From Nocardia arthritidis NBRC 100137 (GTDB lineage Bacteria > Actinomycetota > Actinomycetes > Mycobacteriales > Mycobacteriaceae), in the NCBI RefSeq assembly GCF_001612765.1, contig NZ_BDBB01000019.1:1-64000 (forward strand): a stretch of DNA of 64,000 bases. Direction: 5' to 3'. Position 1 is the stretch's first letter, and every line of letters starts with the position of its first letter. Under the pieces are notes generated by a model that was not told where the DNA came from, did not search any database, and was given only the letters and a program-made list of their open reading frames with translations. Position numbers and translations under genes: made by a program. This document shows positions 9,148-17,139 of this stretch, piece by piece.

Positions 9148-9807
9148 ATGGTCGATGCGGCGCGCGAATACGCCACCCTGCCCGAGCAGATCCTGCCGGC
9201 CGAAGCCGACTCCGTCGAGGACGCGGTCGAGCTGAGCGGGACTGCTGCCTTCGATGCGACCGGTGACCGGTCGGCGATGCCGACGTGGGACGAACTGGTC
9301 CGGGAGCACGCCGACCGGGTCTACCGGTTGGCCTATCGCCTCTCCGGCGACGCACAGGACGCGGAGGACCTCACCCAGGAGACGTTCATAAGGGTGTTCC
9401 GTTCACTGTCGAACTACCAACCGGGCACCTTCGAGGGGTGGCTACACCGCATCACCACCAACCTGTTCCTGGACATGGTGCGCCGCCGCAACCGGATCAG
9501 GATGGAAGCGCTGCCCGAGGACTACGACCGGGTGCCCGCCGAGGGCCCGGGGCCGGAGCAGGCGTATCACGACGCCCGGCTGGACCCCGACCTGCAATCG
9601 GCCCTGGATTCGCTCGCGCCGGAGTTCCGCGCGGCCGTGGTGCTGTGTGACATCGAGGGGCTGTCCTACGAGGAGATCGGCGCTACGCTCGGCGTGAAAC
9701 TGGGCACTGTGCGCAGTCGGATACACCGTGGACGTCAAGCCCTGCGCGACTACCTTGCGCATAATGGAAGTGAGCAGCGGTTCGCCGCTGAAGCGAACAT
9801 AGGGTGA
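9148..9807 (+). CDS. sigE: ECF RNA polymerase sigma factor SigE
   Basis: A 219-residue group 4 sigma factor controlling surface-stress genes. Region 2 has [20 protein letters not shown] and the -10 recognition helix around [20 protein letters not shown]. Region 4 has [20 protein letters not shown], the -35 HTH. The AVFDATGD-like and [11 protein letters not shown] phrases match mycobacterial SigE. An ATG at 9148 with GGAGG upstream at 9130 is used; the frame is open to 9004, and mycobacterial sigE is known to have alternative starts. It is followed by its anti-sigma factor and the HtrA protease. Confidence 0.93.
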   Translation: MVDAAREYATLPEQILPAEADSVEDAVELSGTAAFDATGDRSAMPTWDELVREHADRVYRLAYRLSGDAQDAEDLTQETFIRVFRSLSNYQPGTFEGWLHRITTNLFLDMVRRRNRIRMEALPEDYDRVPAEGPGPEQAYHDARLDPDLQSALDSLAPEFRAAVVLCDIEGLSYEEIGATLGVKLGTVRSRIHRGRQALRDYLAHNGSEQRFAAEANIG

Positions 9808-9868
9808 TTCGTCGGACGCCGGCATCGCCCGAACGTCGGTCGATGTCGGTTGAAAGGGTGAGCACCGA

Positions 9869-10261
9869 ATGAGTGGCGACTCGAGCACGTCCGGTCCGCC
9901 CCGTTTCCGCCCCACCGAGCATCTGGCGAGTGAGGCGATCGCGGCGTACGTGGACGGTGAGCTACGGATGAACGCCTACCTGCGTGCCGCTCAACACCTC
10001 TCGCTGTGTCCCGAGTGCGCGGCGGAGGTCGATGCCCAGCAGCAGGCGCGCATCGCGTTGCGACATGCGGGTCAGGTCGCGATTCCGACCGGCTTGCACG
10101 ACAGCTTGACCAGGATTCCGCTCGCGGAGTTGCCGGGCGGCGCGTCCAGCGGCCGGGCGCCCTCTTCGGCTTCCGGCCAGTCCGGGCGTAACGACGCGGT
10201 TTTCGGCTTTCTGACCGATTCGTTCACCGCGACCCGGTGGACTACGTGGTGGCGCAAGTAG
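9869..10261 (+). CDS. rseA: Zinc-binding anti-sigma factor RseA
   Basis: A 130-residue cytoplasmic anti-sigma factor predicted to bind SigE. The N-terminal ZAS domain has the diagnostic H-x3-C-x2-C motif in HLSLCPEC near residues 43-50, preceded by SEAIAAYVDGEL. The tail is Ser/Gly-rich and ends in FTATRWTTWWRK. No transmembrane helix is seen, as expected for the SigE-type soluble RseA, which in mycobacteria is controlled by phosphorylation and Clp proteolysis. The position between sigE and htrA is the standard one. Confidence 0.88.
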   Translation: MSGDSSTSGPPRFRPTEHLASEAIAAYVDGELRMNAYLRAAQHLSLCPECAAEVDAQQQARIALRHAGQVAIPTGLHDSLTRIPLAELPGGASSGRAPSSASGQSGRNDAVFGFLTDSFTATRWTTWWRK

Positions 10262-10271
10262 AGTTTCCCGA

Positions 10272-11810
10272 GTGACCACCGAATCGACGAATTCCGGATC
10301 GGCCGACACCTCGGATTCGGCGGCCGACCGCGGGAATCTCCGTCCGCCGGACGCCCCCGTTCTCGGTCCGCGCCCGGTCTACCGGCCCCATGTCGACACG
10401 CATACCGCGCGTGCCTTCCGCAGGCCGTCCGGCCTGTCCGGTTCGTTCGCCGAGCCCTTGCCGCTCCGCAAGACTGGTTCGGCGCCGCAATCCGGTCCCG
10501 AACTGCAGAACCGTCCGCCCGACGCGGTGCTGGCCGAGGCGTTCGGGCGCCCGGAGGGCTCCACCGAGATCCTGCAGCGCGACCCCGACGCGGCCGATGG
10601 CCCGTCGGCCGTGGCCGGACCGGCCGATCCGTGGCGTGATCCCGAAGCGGTCGCGCGCCTGGGCGCCCCCGCGGTACCCACCCCCAAGCCGCAGACGCTG
10701 CCGCAGGCGGAGAAGCTCGGCGCCCGCGAAGTGCTGTTCGGCTCCCGGGTCGCGCCCAAGGCGCTGGCCCTGCTCGCGCTCGTCGCGGTCGTCATCGGCC
10801 TGCTCGGCGGGCTGGTCGGACGACTGACCGCGGAAACCGCCTCGACGCTCACCTCGCGGAAGGTCACCCTCGAACAGACCGGTGACGGCACCCGCCCGCA
10901 CGGCATGATCGCCCAGGTGGCCAACGCCGTGCTGCCCTCGGTCGTCTCCATCCGGGTGACCGTCGGCGACAACGGCGCCACCGGCTCCGGCGTGGTGATC
11001 GACGGCGGCGGCTACGTGGTCACCAACAACCACGTCATCTCGATGGCCGCACAGGACAAGTCCAACCGGTCCGCGATCCAGGTGCAGTTCTCCGACGGCA
11101 CCCGGGTGCCCGCCCAGATCGTCGGCCGCGACCCGAAGACCGACCTGGCCGTGCTGAAGGTCGATGTGAAGAATCTCACCGTCGCTCAGCTCGGCAAGTC
11201 CGGCAACGTCCAAGTCGGTGACGATGTGCTGGCCATCGGTTCGCCGCTCGGCCTGAGCAAGACGGTGACCTCCGGCATCGTCAGCGCCCTGCACCGCCCG
11301 GTGAAGCTGGAGGGCGAGGGCAGCGACACGAAGGCCGTGATCGACGCCGTGCAGACCGACGCGTCGATCAACCCGGGTAACTCCGGCGGCGCGCTGGTGG
11401 ACATGGACGGCCGGGTAGTCGGCATCAACACCGCCATCCGCAGCGAGACCGGCGGCTCGGTCGGCCTCGGCTTCGCCATCCCGGTGGACAAGGTGATCGA
11501 GGTCGCCCAGACCTTGATCCGCGACGGCGTCGTGCACCATCCGACGATCGGCCTCAGCGCGCGCACCAAGCAGGTGGCCAACGAAGTCATGAGCGGCGCG
11601 GCGGTGGCGGACGTGGTGGCCGGCGGTCCCGCGGCGAAGGCCGGGATCGTGGAGGGTGACGTGATCGTGAAGGTCGGCGATCGAGAGGTCACCGGTCCGG
11701 ACGAACTGGTCGTCGCGGTGCAGTCGCGCAACATCGGCGAAACGGTGAACGTGCAGTTGATCCGCGATGGCAGGCAGGTGGACGTGCCGGTGACGCTGGA
11801 ATCCGACTGA
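10272..11810 (+). CDS. htrA: Membrane-anchored HtrA/DegP-type serine protease with PDZ domain
   Basis: A 512-residue protein: a Pro-rich cytoplasmic region (1-150), one transmembrane helix (about 161-183), a trypsin-like protease domain (about 205-410) and a C-terminal PDZ domain (about 415-510). The catalytic triad is visible as His254 in TNNHVIS, Asp291 in TDLAVLKV and Ser371 in GNSGGAL. It degrades or refolds damaged extracytoplasmic proteins and belongs to the SigE stress locus. The GTG start follows the rseA stop by 10 nt, so the genes are probably co-transcribed. Confidence 0.92.
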   Translation: MTTESTNSGSADTSDSAADRGNLRPPDAPVLGPRPVYRPHVDTHTARAFRRPSGLSGSFAEPLPLRKTGSAPQSGPELQNRPPDAVLAEAFGRPEGSTEILQRDPDAADGPSAVAGPADPWRDPEAVARLGAPAVPTPKPQTLPQAEKLGAREVLFGSRVAPKALALLALVAVVIGLLGGLVGRLTAETASTLTSRKVTLEQTGDGTRPHGMIAQVANAVLPSVVSIRVTVGDNGATGSGVVIDGGGYVVTNNHVISMAAQDKSNRSAIQVQFSDGTRVPAQIVGRDPKTDLAVLKVDVKNLTVAQLGKSGNVQVGDDVLAIGSPLGLSKTVTSGIVSALHRPVKLEGEGSDTKAVIDAVQTDASINPGNSGGALVDMDGRVVGINTAIRSETGGSVGLGFAIPVDKVIEVAQTLIRDGVVHHPTIGLSARTKQVANEVMSGAAVADVVAGGPAAKAGIVEGDVIVKVGDREVTGPDELVVAVQSRNIGETVNVQLIRDGRQVDVPVTLESD

Positions 11811-11843
11811 CCCGCCTGCCGGATCGCCGGGTAGCCTGGTTAC

Positions 11844-12260
11844 GTGTTCAGCAACATCGGCTGGAGCGAGATGGTCATCCTCCTCGTCGCCGCCCTCGTC
11901 ATCCTCGGCCCGGAGCGCTTGCCCGGTGCCGTGCGCTGGACCACGCGCAGCCTGCGGCAGGTGCGCGATTACGCGAGCGGCGCCACTTCGCAATTGCGAC
12001 AGGAACTCGGGCCGGAGTTCGACGATCTGCGCAAGCCGCTGGCCGACCTGAACGAACTGCGCGGTATGACTCCGCGGGCGATGGTGACCAAACACCTTCT
12101 CAACGGCGACGATTCGCTGTTCAAGGATTTCGACAGCGCGCTGCCCGATCCGAAGGACCTGTACAGCACGAACAGCGGGATGCCGGACTACCCGATGCCC
12201 AAGTTGGCTAAGCCGTTGGAGCGCAACGAACGTCCTCCGATCGACACCGACGCCACCTGA
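11844..12260 (+). CDS. tatB: Twin-arginine translocase subunit TatB
   Basis: A 138-residue protein with one short N-terminal membrane helix (about residues 5-20, including the Glu before it in GWSEMVIL), an amphipathic helix starting [16 protein letters not shown] and a long charged tail. TatB recruits twin-arginine precursors to the TatABC export complex. Its place after htrA matches mycobacteria. TAGCCT at 11832-11837 is 6 nt before the GTG and no ribosome-binding site is seen, so it may also be made from its own leaderless mRNA. Confidence 0.9.
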   Translation: MFSNIGWSEMVILLVAALVILGPERLPGAVRWTTRSLRQVRDYASGATSQLRQELGPEFDDLRKPLADLNELRGMTPRAMVTKHLLNGDDSLFKDFDSALPDPKDLYSTNSGMPDYPMPKLAKPLERNERPPIDTDAT

Positions 12261-12274
12261 TTCGTCAAGCAGAC

Positions 12275-12306
12275 TAGACGCATTGAGCTGTTCAGCTGTC
12301 TAGACT
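12275..12306 (+). promoter_or_regulatory. Inverted repeat TAGAC-N18-GTCTA over leaderless -10 element
   Basis: TAGAC at 12275-12279 and GTCTA at 12298-12302 form an inverted repeat. The right arm overlaps TAGACT (12301-12306), which lies 6 nt before the ATG at 12313 and fits a leaderless -10. An autoregulatory operator for the HTH protein encoded next is a reasonable inference. Confidence 0.4.
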
Positions 12307-12312
12307 TCGCAC

Positions 12313-13170
12313 ATGGCGGCCGATGACGTGGCGCGCGTGTTCGCGATCGAGGACAAGGTCGAGCGACTGAAAGCGGCCACCGACGGGGTGGCGGCAGCCC
12401 AGCAGACCATCAACGAACTGACCAGGATTCGGCGTGCCGTGATCCGGGAGCTTCATGCCGAAGGTTGGACGTTCGCCAGAATCGGTGCGGCAGCGGGTCT
12501 TTCCCGGGCCCGCATCCACCAGGTGAGTACACAGGGGCCCGCGCCGGAAGGACTGTTCTTCGGGCACGGTTCGCTCACCGTGCTCGTCCCCGAGGTGCGC
12601 GCCGGGCGGGTGATCGGTGCTCCCGATCCCGCCGCATCGCAGCGATTGGCCGAGCTCCTGCGCGAACTCGGCTTCAGCGTAGCGGTCGAGCATTTCCTAC
12701 CCGGCCGCCCGATCGACCTGCGGCGTGACGGCCTGATCGTGCTGGGCGGTCCGGAACTGTCGCCGAGTTTGCGCCAGTTGGTGGCCGCCGATCCCCGCTT
12801 GCGCCGCGCGGTGGCGAGAGTGGGTGACGCGCGCCGGGGAATCGAGGACCGGGCGGCCCGGCGGGTGTACCGGCCGGGCGGACCGGAACCGCACGACATC
12901 GCCTACCTCGGCAGACTCCCCAGGCCCGACGGGCGGGGCAGTGTATTGATGATCGACGGCATGCACCCGCCCGGCTCGCTCGGCGCGATCCGGTTGCTCG
13001 CCACCCGGCTGGCCACACTGCACGAACGAGCGAGCAATCACCTGTTCTCGGTGCTGATCGCCTGTCGCTTCGACCGTGCCACGGGCGAACCACTGGAGGC
13101 CGACCTGCTCACGCCGGTCTACCGCCACGACCCCGAAAACAGATCGCCCGCAACGGGTGTTCGCCGCTGA
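12313..13170 (+). CDS. HTH protein with uncharacterised C-terminal alpha/beta domain
   Basis: A 285-residue protein of unknown function. Residues 8-45 form a helical, possibly coiled segment; residues 46-72 hold a sigma-70 region-4-like helix-turn-helix (EGWTFARIGAAAGLSRARIHQV). From about 85 on there is an alpha/beta domain beginning LTVLVPEVR and containing GLIVLGGPELSPSLRQL (about 138-154), a GGPEPHDIAYLGRL segment and a C-terminal LHERASNHLFSVLIACRF region. The GGP loop and alternating strands suggest a small Rossmann-like or ligand-sensing domain. A start at 12313 is supported by a leaderless promoter. It could be a ligand-responsive repressor; no family name is claimed. Confidence 0.75.
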   Translation: MAADDVARVFAIEDKVERLKAATDGVAAAQQTINELTRIRRAVIRELHAEGWTFARIGAAAGLSRARIHQVSTQGPAPEGLFFGHGSLTVLVPEVRAGRVIGAPDPAASQRLAELLRELGFSVAVEHFLPGRPIDLRRDGLIVLGGPELSPSLRQLVAADPRLRRAVARVGDARRGIEDRAARRVYRPGGPEPHDIAYLGRLPRPDGRGSVLMIDGMHPPGSLGAIRLLATRLATLHERASNHLFSVLIACRFDRATGEPLEADLLTPVYRHDPENRSPATGVRR

Positions 13171-13514
13171 CTCGCATACCTCGCTCGACCTCCGTTGCCG
13201 GAGAACGGCGTCGGACCCGCCCCTACCGACGGGCGTGATCCCCGCGTCGGCCCCACGCGCGCAATGATATTCAGCAAATATGTGGACACCATGAGCAAGC
13301 TAATCCCCGACCGGAAATCCGGACGGTAGAGGTCGAGCGGGCGCTCCAACTTTCCGCGACCCATTCCGCCGATCACCTGGTTTCGAAGGCTCAGAAGAGT
13401 CCACGCGGGCCGCGATTCTTTCGTGTGGCCCAGGTCACCAGCCCTCGTCCGAGCGAGTTCATACAGGGATGATTGAATAGCTGGACGATAACCGCATGTG
13501 ATAGGTGAACTCTG
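13171..13514. other. Intergenic region, 344 bp
   Basis: No convincing gene. The base composition is lower in GC than the flanks around 13260-13510, with AT-rich stretches near 13265 and 13470. A promoter for the gene at 13515 is expected here, but no clear -35/-10 pair stands out. Confidence 0.5.
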
Positions 13515-14081
13515 ATGCGTGATCGAAAGCCGATGTCTGCGAGTTCCGTGACCCTCCTCTCCGTGCTGCGGCGCCCGCGGCACGGCAGCGCGGCCCCCGC
13601 CCGGATCGGCGATCCGGCGGTGACCACCCACCGGGTGACCTACAGCGAGCGGTTGCGAGTCTTCCTCCGCCCGGATGAGCCCATCGACAGCTTTCTTCGC
13701 CCGCTGGACAGGCTGGACGGCTTCCACCGCTACTCGGTGAACATGACCCGGCTCGCCGAGCCGATGCGGCCCGCGGACATCGACCCGGCGATCAGTTCCG
13801 CTCCCGGGCGGGAGTACCTGCAATGCATCGGCTCGGCGGACGCGCTCACCCTCGAGGTGCGCACCACCGTCGAGGGTGAGCCGCACCGCTTCACCGTGGG
13901 CTTGCCCGGTCAACGGCTCGGACCGCCCCGGGTGGACGTGCCGGTGCCGGCCTGCGTGCCCACGCCGCGGGTCTATCCGGACGAGTTGTTCACCGCCGAG
14001 CAGGCGGCCGAGATCTTCACGGCGTACTTCGAGACCGGCGCCGTCCCGTCCCAGCTACAGCTCCGCGAAACGGACGCCTGA
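13515..14081 (+). CDS. Uncharacterised protein
   Basis: A 188-residue protein I do not recognise. It has a basic Arg/Ser-rich N-terminus (1-35), then a mostly beta-type body with the phrases RLRVFLRPDEPIDSFLRPLDRLDGFHRY and DALTLEVRTTVEGEPHRFTVGL (each quoted only in part), and a C-terminal helical segment ELFTAEQAAEIFTAYFETG. No signal peptide or membrane helix is seen. AGGTGA lies 6 nt before the ATG. It is followed 21 bp later by a small membrane protein, so the two may act together. The function is unknown. Confidence 0.65.
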   Translation: MRDRKPMSASSVTLLSVLRRPRHGSAAPARIGDPAVTTHRVTYSERLRVFLRPDEPIDSFLRPLDRLDGFHRYSVNMTRLAEPMRPADIDPAISSAPGREYLQCIGSADALTLEVRTTVEGEPHRFTVGLPGQRLGPPRVDVPVPACVPTPRVYPDELFTAEQAAEIFTAYFETGAVPSQLQLRETDA

Positions 14082-14102
14082 GGTGTCCGGCAAGGAGGAA
14101 TC

Positions 14103-14438
14103 GTGAATCCGTTACTGCTGATCGGCGGCGCCGTCCTGGCGGTGGGCCTGCTCGGCCTGGTCCTCAGTGTCCTGCTGCGGCCCGCGGGGGCGAAGGCTCA
14201 CGTGACCGTCGCCGACCTTCAGGCCCGGCTGGCGAACGAGTCGGCCACCGCGCCCGAAGCGGACGGCCCGGTGGGCGCGGACCCGCGAGCCGATCGGCCC
14301 GACGCCGAGCGCGCGGAACGAGAGCGGCCCCGCACCGGCGACGATGCCCGAAACGGGGCCGCGGATCAGGAAGAGGACCGACCCGAAGCACGCGCGGACC
14401 AGGTGCTGTTACCGCATCGTCGCCGCCGCGACGGATAG
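14103..14438 (+). CDS. Small membrane-anchored protein with charged tail
   Basis: A 111-residue protein with an N-terminal transmembrane helix (about residues 3-26, rich in Leu, Gly and Val) followed by a long hydrophilic, Glu/Arg/Asp/Ala-rich and probably disordered tail ending LPHRRRRDG. GGAGG at 14094-14098 precedes the GTG start. The family is not recognised. Its closeness to the gene at 13515-14081 suggests one transcript. Confidence 0.6.
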   Translation: MNPLLLIGGAVLAVGLLGLVLSVLLRPAGAKAHVTVADLQARLANESATAPEADGPVGADPRADRPDAERAERERPRTGDDARNGAADQEEDRPEARADQVLLPHRRRRDG

Positions 14439-14531
14439 TTCTTCGGTAACTAGGCTTACAGTACGGCGGATATTCGCCGACTGTCACGGGCCCGATGCGC
14501 TGGACCCGCTCGCCGAAAGGACCGGATTCCG

Positions 14532-15608
14532 GTGCGCGCGATACTCGGGCAACTGCTCACCCTGCTGCCCCTCGGGCCGGTCGCGCTGGCCCGCGTGGTG
14601 GACACGACCGGCGCCGGGCCTCGCGAACTCGGAGCGGCGATGATCGTCACCGGCTCCGGCGACGTACACGGCTCGCTGTCCGGTGGCTGCGTCGAGGCGG
14701 CCGTCGTCGCGTCGGCGCAGGAGGTCCTGAGCAGCGGCCATGCGGTGACCGACCGGTTCGGCTATGCCGACTCCGACGGACCGTCGGTGGGCCTGAGCTG
14801 CGGCGGAGAGATCGAGGTGTTCGTCGAGCGCGTCTCACCCGAACGACTCCCGCTGCTCACCGCGCTACGGCAGCGGATCGAGGACGGCTCCCCCGTCGCC
14901 GTGGCGACCACCATGGACGCCGTACCGGAATGGAAGCTGCTGACGATCGCCGCTACCGAACCGTGGCACGGCCTCGACCGTGACGCGCGGGCGCTGCTGG
15001 CCGCGGGCCGCTGCGGGGTGGTGGGCGCCGACGAGTGCGCGGCACTCGGCGCACCACGACCTCGGACGTTCGTCCAGGTCTTCGCGGCCCCGGCGCGGAT
15101 GATCCTGGCGGGCGCCAACGACTTCGTGCGCGCGCTCAGCCGCACCGGCCGTCAACTGGGCTATCGGGTGACAGTGGTGGACGCCCGCGAGACCTTCGCC
15201 ACCACCGCCCGGTTTCCCGCTGCCCACGAGGTCGTCGTGGATTGGCCGCACCGCTATCTGGGCGAGGAACAGGAGGCGGGGCGGATCGACCAGCGCACCG
15301 TGGTCTGCGTACTCACCCACGACGCAAAATTCGATGTGCCGATGCTGGTGACGGCGCTGTCGTGTCCGCACATCGGGTTCGTCGGCGCCCTCGGATCCCG
15401 CCGCACGCATGCCGAGCGCGTCGAGCGCCTGCGGGCCGCCGGCGTCGCCGACGACCAGCTCGGCCGGCTGCGCAGTCCGGTCGGGCTCGACCTCGGCGCG
15501 CGAACACCGGACGAGACGGCCATCTCGATCGCCGCCCAGATCCTGGCCGAACGCGGCGGGGCTTCCGCTCTGCCGCTGGACCGCATCGACGGGCCCATCC
15601 ACCGCTGA
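14532..15608 (+). CDS. XdhC/CoxI family protein
   Basis: A 358-residue protein of the XdhC family, which helps insert sulfurated molybdenum cofactor into xanthine-dehydrogenase or CO-dehydrogenase type enzymes. The N-terminal XdhC/CoxI domain has GSGDVHGSLSGGCVE near residue 42 and a second conserved SCGGEIEVFVE near 92. The C-terminal Rossmann domain (about 185-340) includes VVDARETFATTARFP, CVLTHDAKFDVPML and IGFVGALGSRRTH. No molybdo-enzyme subunits are encoded nearby, so the client is elsewhere or the protein acts alone. GTG start; AAGGA lies upstream. Confidence 0.85.
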   Translation: MRAILGQLLTLLPLGPVALARVVDTTGAGPRELGAAMIVTGSGDVHGSLSGGCVEAAVVASAQEVLSSGHAVTDRFGYADSDGPSVGLSCGGEIEVFVERVSPERLPLLTALRQRIEDGSPVAVATTMDAVPEWKLLTIAATEPWHGLDRDARALLAAGRCGVVGADECAALGAPRPRTFVQVFAAPARMILAGANDFVRALSRTGRQLGYRVTVVDARETFATTARFPAAHEVVVDWPHRYLGEEQEAGRIDQRTVVCVLTHDAKFDVPMLVTALSCPHIGFVGALGSRRTHAERVERLRAAGVADDQLGRLRSPVGLDLGARTPDETAISIAAQILAERGGASALPLDRIDGPIHR

Positions 15609-15833
15609 TTGCTCAAAGTTGCCTACAGGGCGATTGGACAACTGGTCAGCGGGCATACCCGGCCATAAATCGGCACATTACCTCGGTTGCGCGTCCCATT
15701 TCACTCTTGCACGGCGCGCCACATCGGCTCACACTGAATTCGCTGAAAGTTAACTATCAACAGGTGACGGTGCGTTCGCGCTTCGGCCCCGCCACGCTCT
15801 GCCCGGCCCGCCCCACCGAGAGGAGAAAGCGCC

Positions 15834-16169
15834 GTGACCGCCACCCAGATCGCCGTCCTCTGCTCGCTCGCCGGCGCCGCCGGCCTGGTCGCCACCATCG
15901 GATTGATGTACGGACCGGCGACCCGGCGACGCCGGGTCGGCGTCGCCCAGCACGTGATCGCGGAGCAGCTGCCCGCGCGTCCGCTACCGACCTGCCCGAT
16001 CGGCAGGCCGCAGAAGATGCCCGTCGAGCCGTTGACCGTGGCGGAGGCACACGAACTCATGCAACGCCACCGGATCTGTGAACCGGCCGAGTGCGTTTAC
16101 AAGCTCGCGGCCTTCCGCACCCTGATCGAGGCGGGATACATGCGGGACCCACACGCCGAAGGGGCCTGA
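15834..16169 (+). CDS. Small membrane-anchored hypothetical protein
   Basis: A 111-residue protein with a transmembrane helix at about residues 5-27, a basic RRRRV stop-transfer segment and a C-terminal helical domain with MPVEPLTVAEAHELMQRH and CEPAECVYKLAAFRTLIEAG. Three cysteines occur (CPIG, ICEP, ECVY). A GAGGAGAAA ribosome-binding site precedes the GTG start. The family is not recognised; it converges on gpgS with a 31-bp gap. Confidence 0.65.
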   Translation: MTATQIAVLCSLAGAAGLVATIGLMYGPATRRRRVGVAQHVIAEQLPARPLPTCPIGRPQKMPVEPLTVAEAHELMQRHRICEPAECVYKLAAFRTLIEAGYMRDPHAEGA

Positions 16170-16200
16170 CCGCCTCCCGGCGCCGCGACGGTGGAGCGGT

Positions 16201-17139
16201 TCAGGCCGCCGCCCACGCGGGCCGCAGGGTGTTCATCGGCGGGCGGTCCATCAGGGACACCTCGGTGCGGTGCGCCGTGAACTCGTCGCCGATCAGCGGG
16301 AACTGGGTCAGCGCCGCACCGGAGTCCTGGATGCCGCTGCGCCCCAGCACGGTGCCGAGAATCTGACGGCTCATCACCCCCAGGTCGGCCAGCGGCCGGT
16401 TGCGGTGCGTGCGCACGCCCAAATTGACCTGACCGATCGCGGACATGCCGAGCCGGTCGTAGGTATCCAGCAGCAACCCGATCTCGACGCCGTAGCCCGG
16501 CGCGAACGGCACCGAGGTGAGCAGCTCGCGGGTGCCCGCGTATTCACCGCCCAGCGGCTGCAACACCTGCGAGAGTTCCGGGCGCAACGCGGCCAGCAGG
16601 GGCCGGGCGACCAGTTCGGTGACACGGCCACCGCCGGCCGCGTCCACCGCGCCGCCTTGCCGCAGCGGCCTGCGGTAGTAAGCCTTGGCCAGATGCATGT
16701 CGCCGACCGTGAGCAACGGACCGAGCAACTTCGGGACGAAGGCGGGATCCGGGTCGATCAGGTCGGAGTCGACGAAGGCGATCAGATCACCGCTGGTCAC
16801 CGCCAGGGAGCGCCACAGCACCTCCCCCTTGCCCGGGACCGGCTCGAGTTCCGGCACCGCCTGTTCACGGCTGATCACCTCGGCGCCCGCCGCACGGGCG
16901 CGCTCCGCGGTGGCGTCGGTCGACCCGGAGTCCAGCACGATCAGCTCGTCGACCAGCGTGCCGAGCAGCGGCCGGATGCTGGCCACCACGCCGGCCACGG
17001 TCCGTTCTTCGTTCAGTGCGGGCAGCACCACCGACACGGTGCGCCCGGCTTTGGCGCGGACGAGCTCGTCCACTCGCCAGTTCGGGGTGTCCCAGGTATT
17101 GGTCGTCGCCCAGGCGGGCTCACGGTGTTGAAATGTCAT
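16201..17139 (-). CDS. gpgS: Glucosyl-3-phosphoglycerate synthase
   Basis: A 312-residue GT81 glycosyltransferase that transfers glucose to 3-phosphoglycerate, the first step in making methylglucose lipopolysaccharide, which regulates fatty-acid synthesis in mycolata. The GT-A fold shows VVLPALNEERTV (about 38-49), ELIVLDSGSTDAT (65-77), the metal-binding DSD (124-126) and the acceptor-site region GGEYAGTRELL. The ATG at 17139 overlaps the folP2 stop as ATGA, indicating translational coupling; folP2-gpgS is the mycobacterial arrangement (Rv1207-Rv1208). Confidence 0.93.
   Translation of the reverse strand: MTFQHREPAWATTNTWDTPNWRVDELVRAKAGRTVSVVLPALNEERTVAGVVASIRPLLGTLVDELIVLDSGSTDATAERARAAGAEVISREQAVPELEPVPGKGEVLWRSLAVTSGDLIAFVDSDLIDPDPAFVPKLLGPLLTVGDMHLAKAYYRRPLRQGGAVDAAGGGRVTELVARPLLAALRPELSQVLQPLGGEYAGTRELLTSVPFAPGYGVEIGLLLDTYDRLGMSAIGQVNLGVRTHRNRPLADLGVMSRQILGTVLGRSGIQDSGAALTQFPLIGDEFTAHRTEVSLMDRPPMNTLRPAWAAA

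Noticed and set aside
10242-12095. 617-residue minus-strand ORF
   Set aside because: Antisense shadow of htrA and tatB with shadow-like His/Asp/Gly composition.
13290-13330. Very short ORF with MSKLIPDRK start
   Set aside because: A dozen residues, no ribosome-binding site and no conserved context.
13119-13913. 264-residue minus-strand ORF
   Set aside because: Overlaps the strongly coding frame at 13515-14081 and the 3' end of the HTH gene; no start signal.
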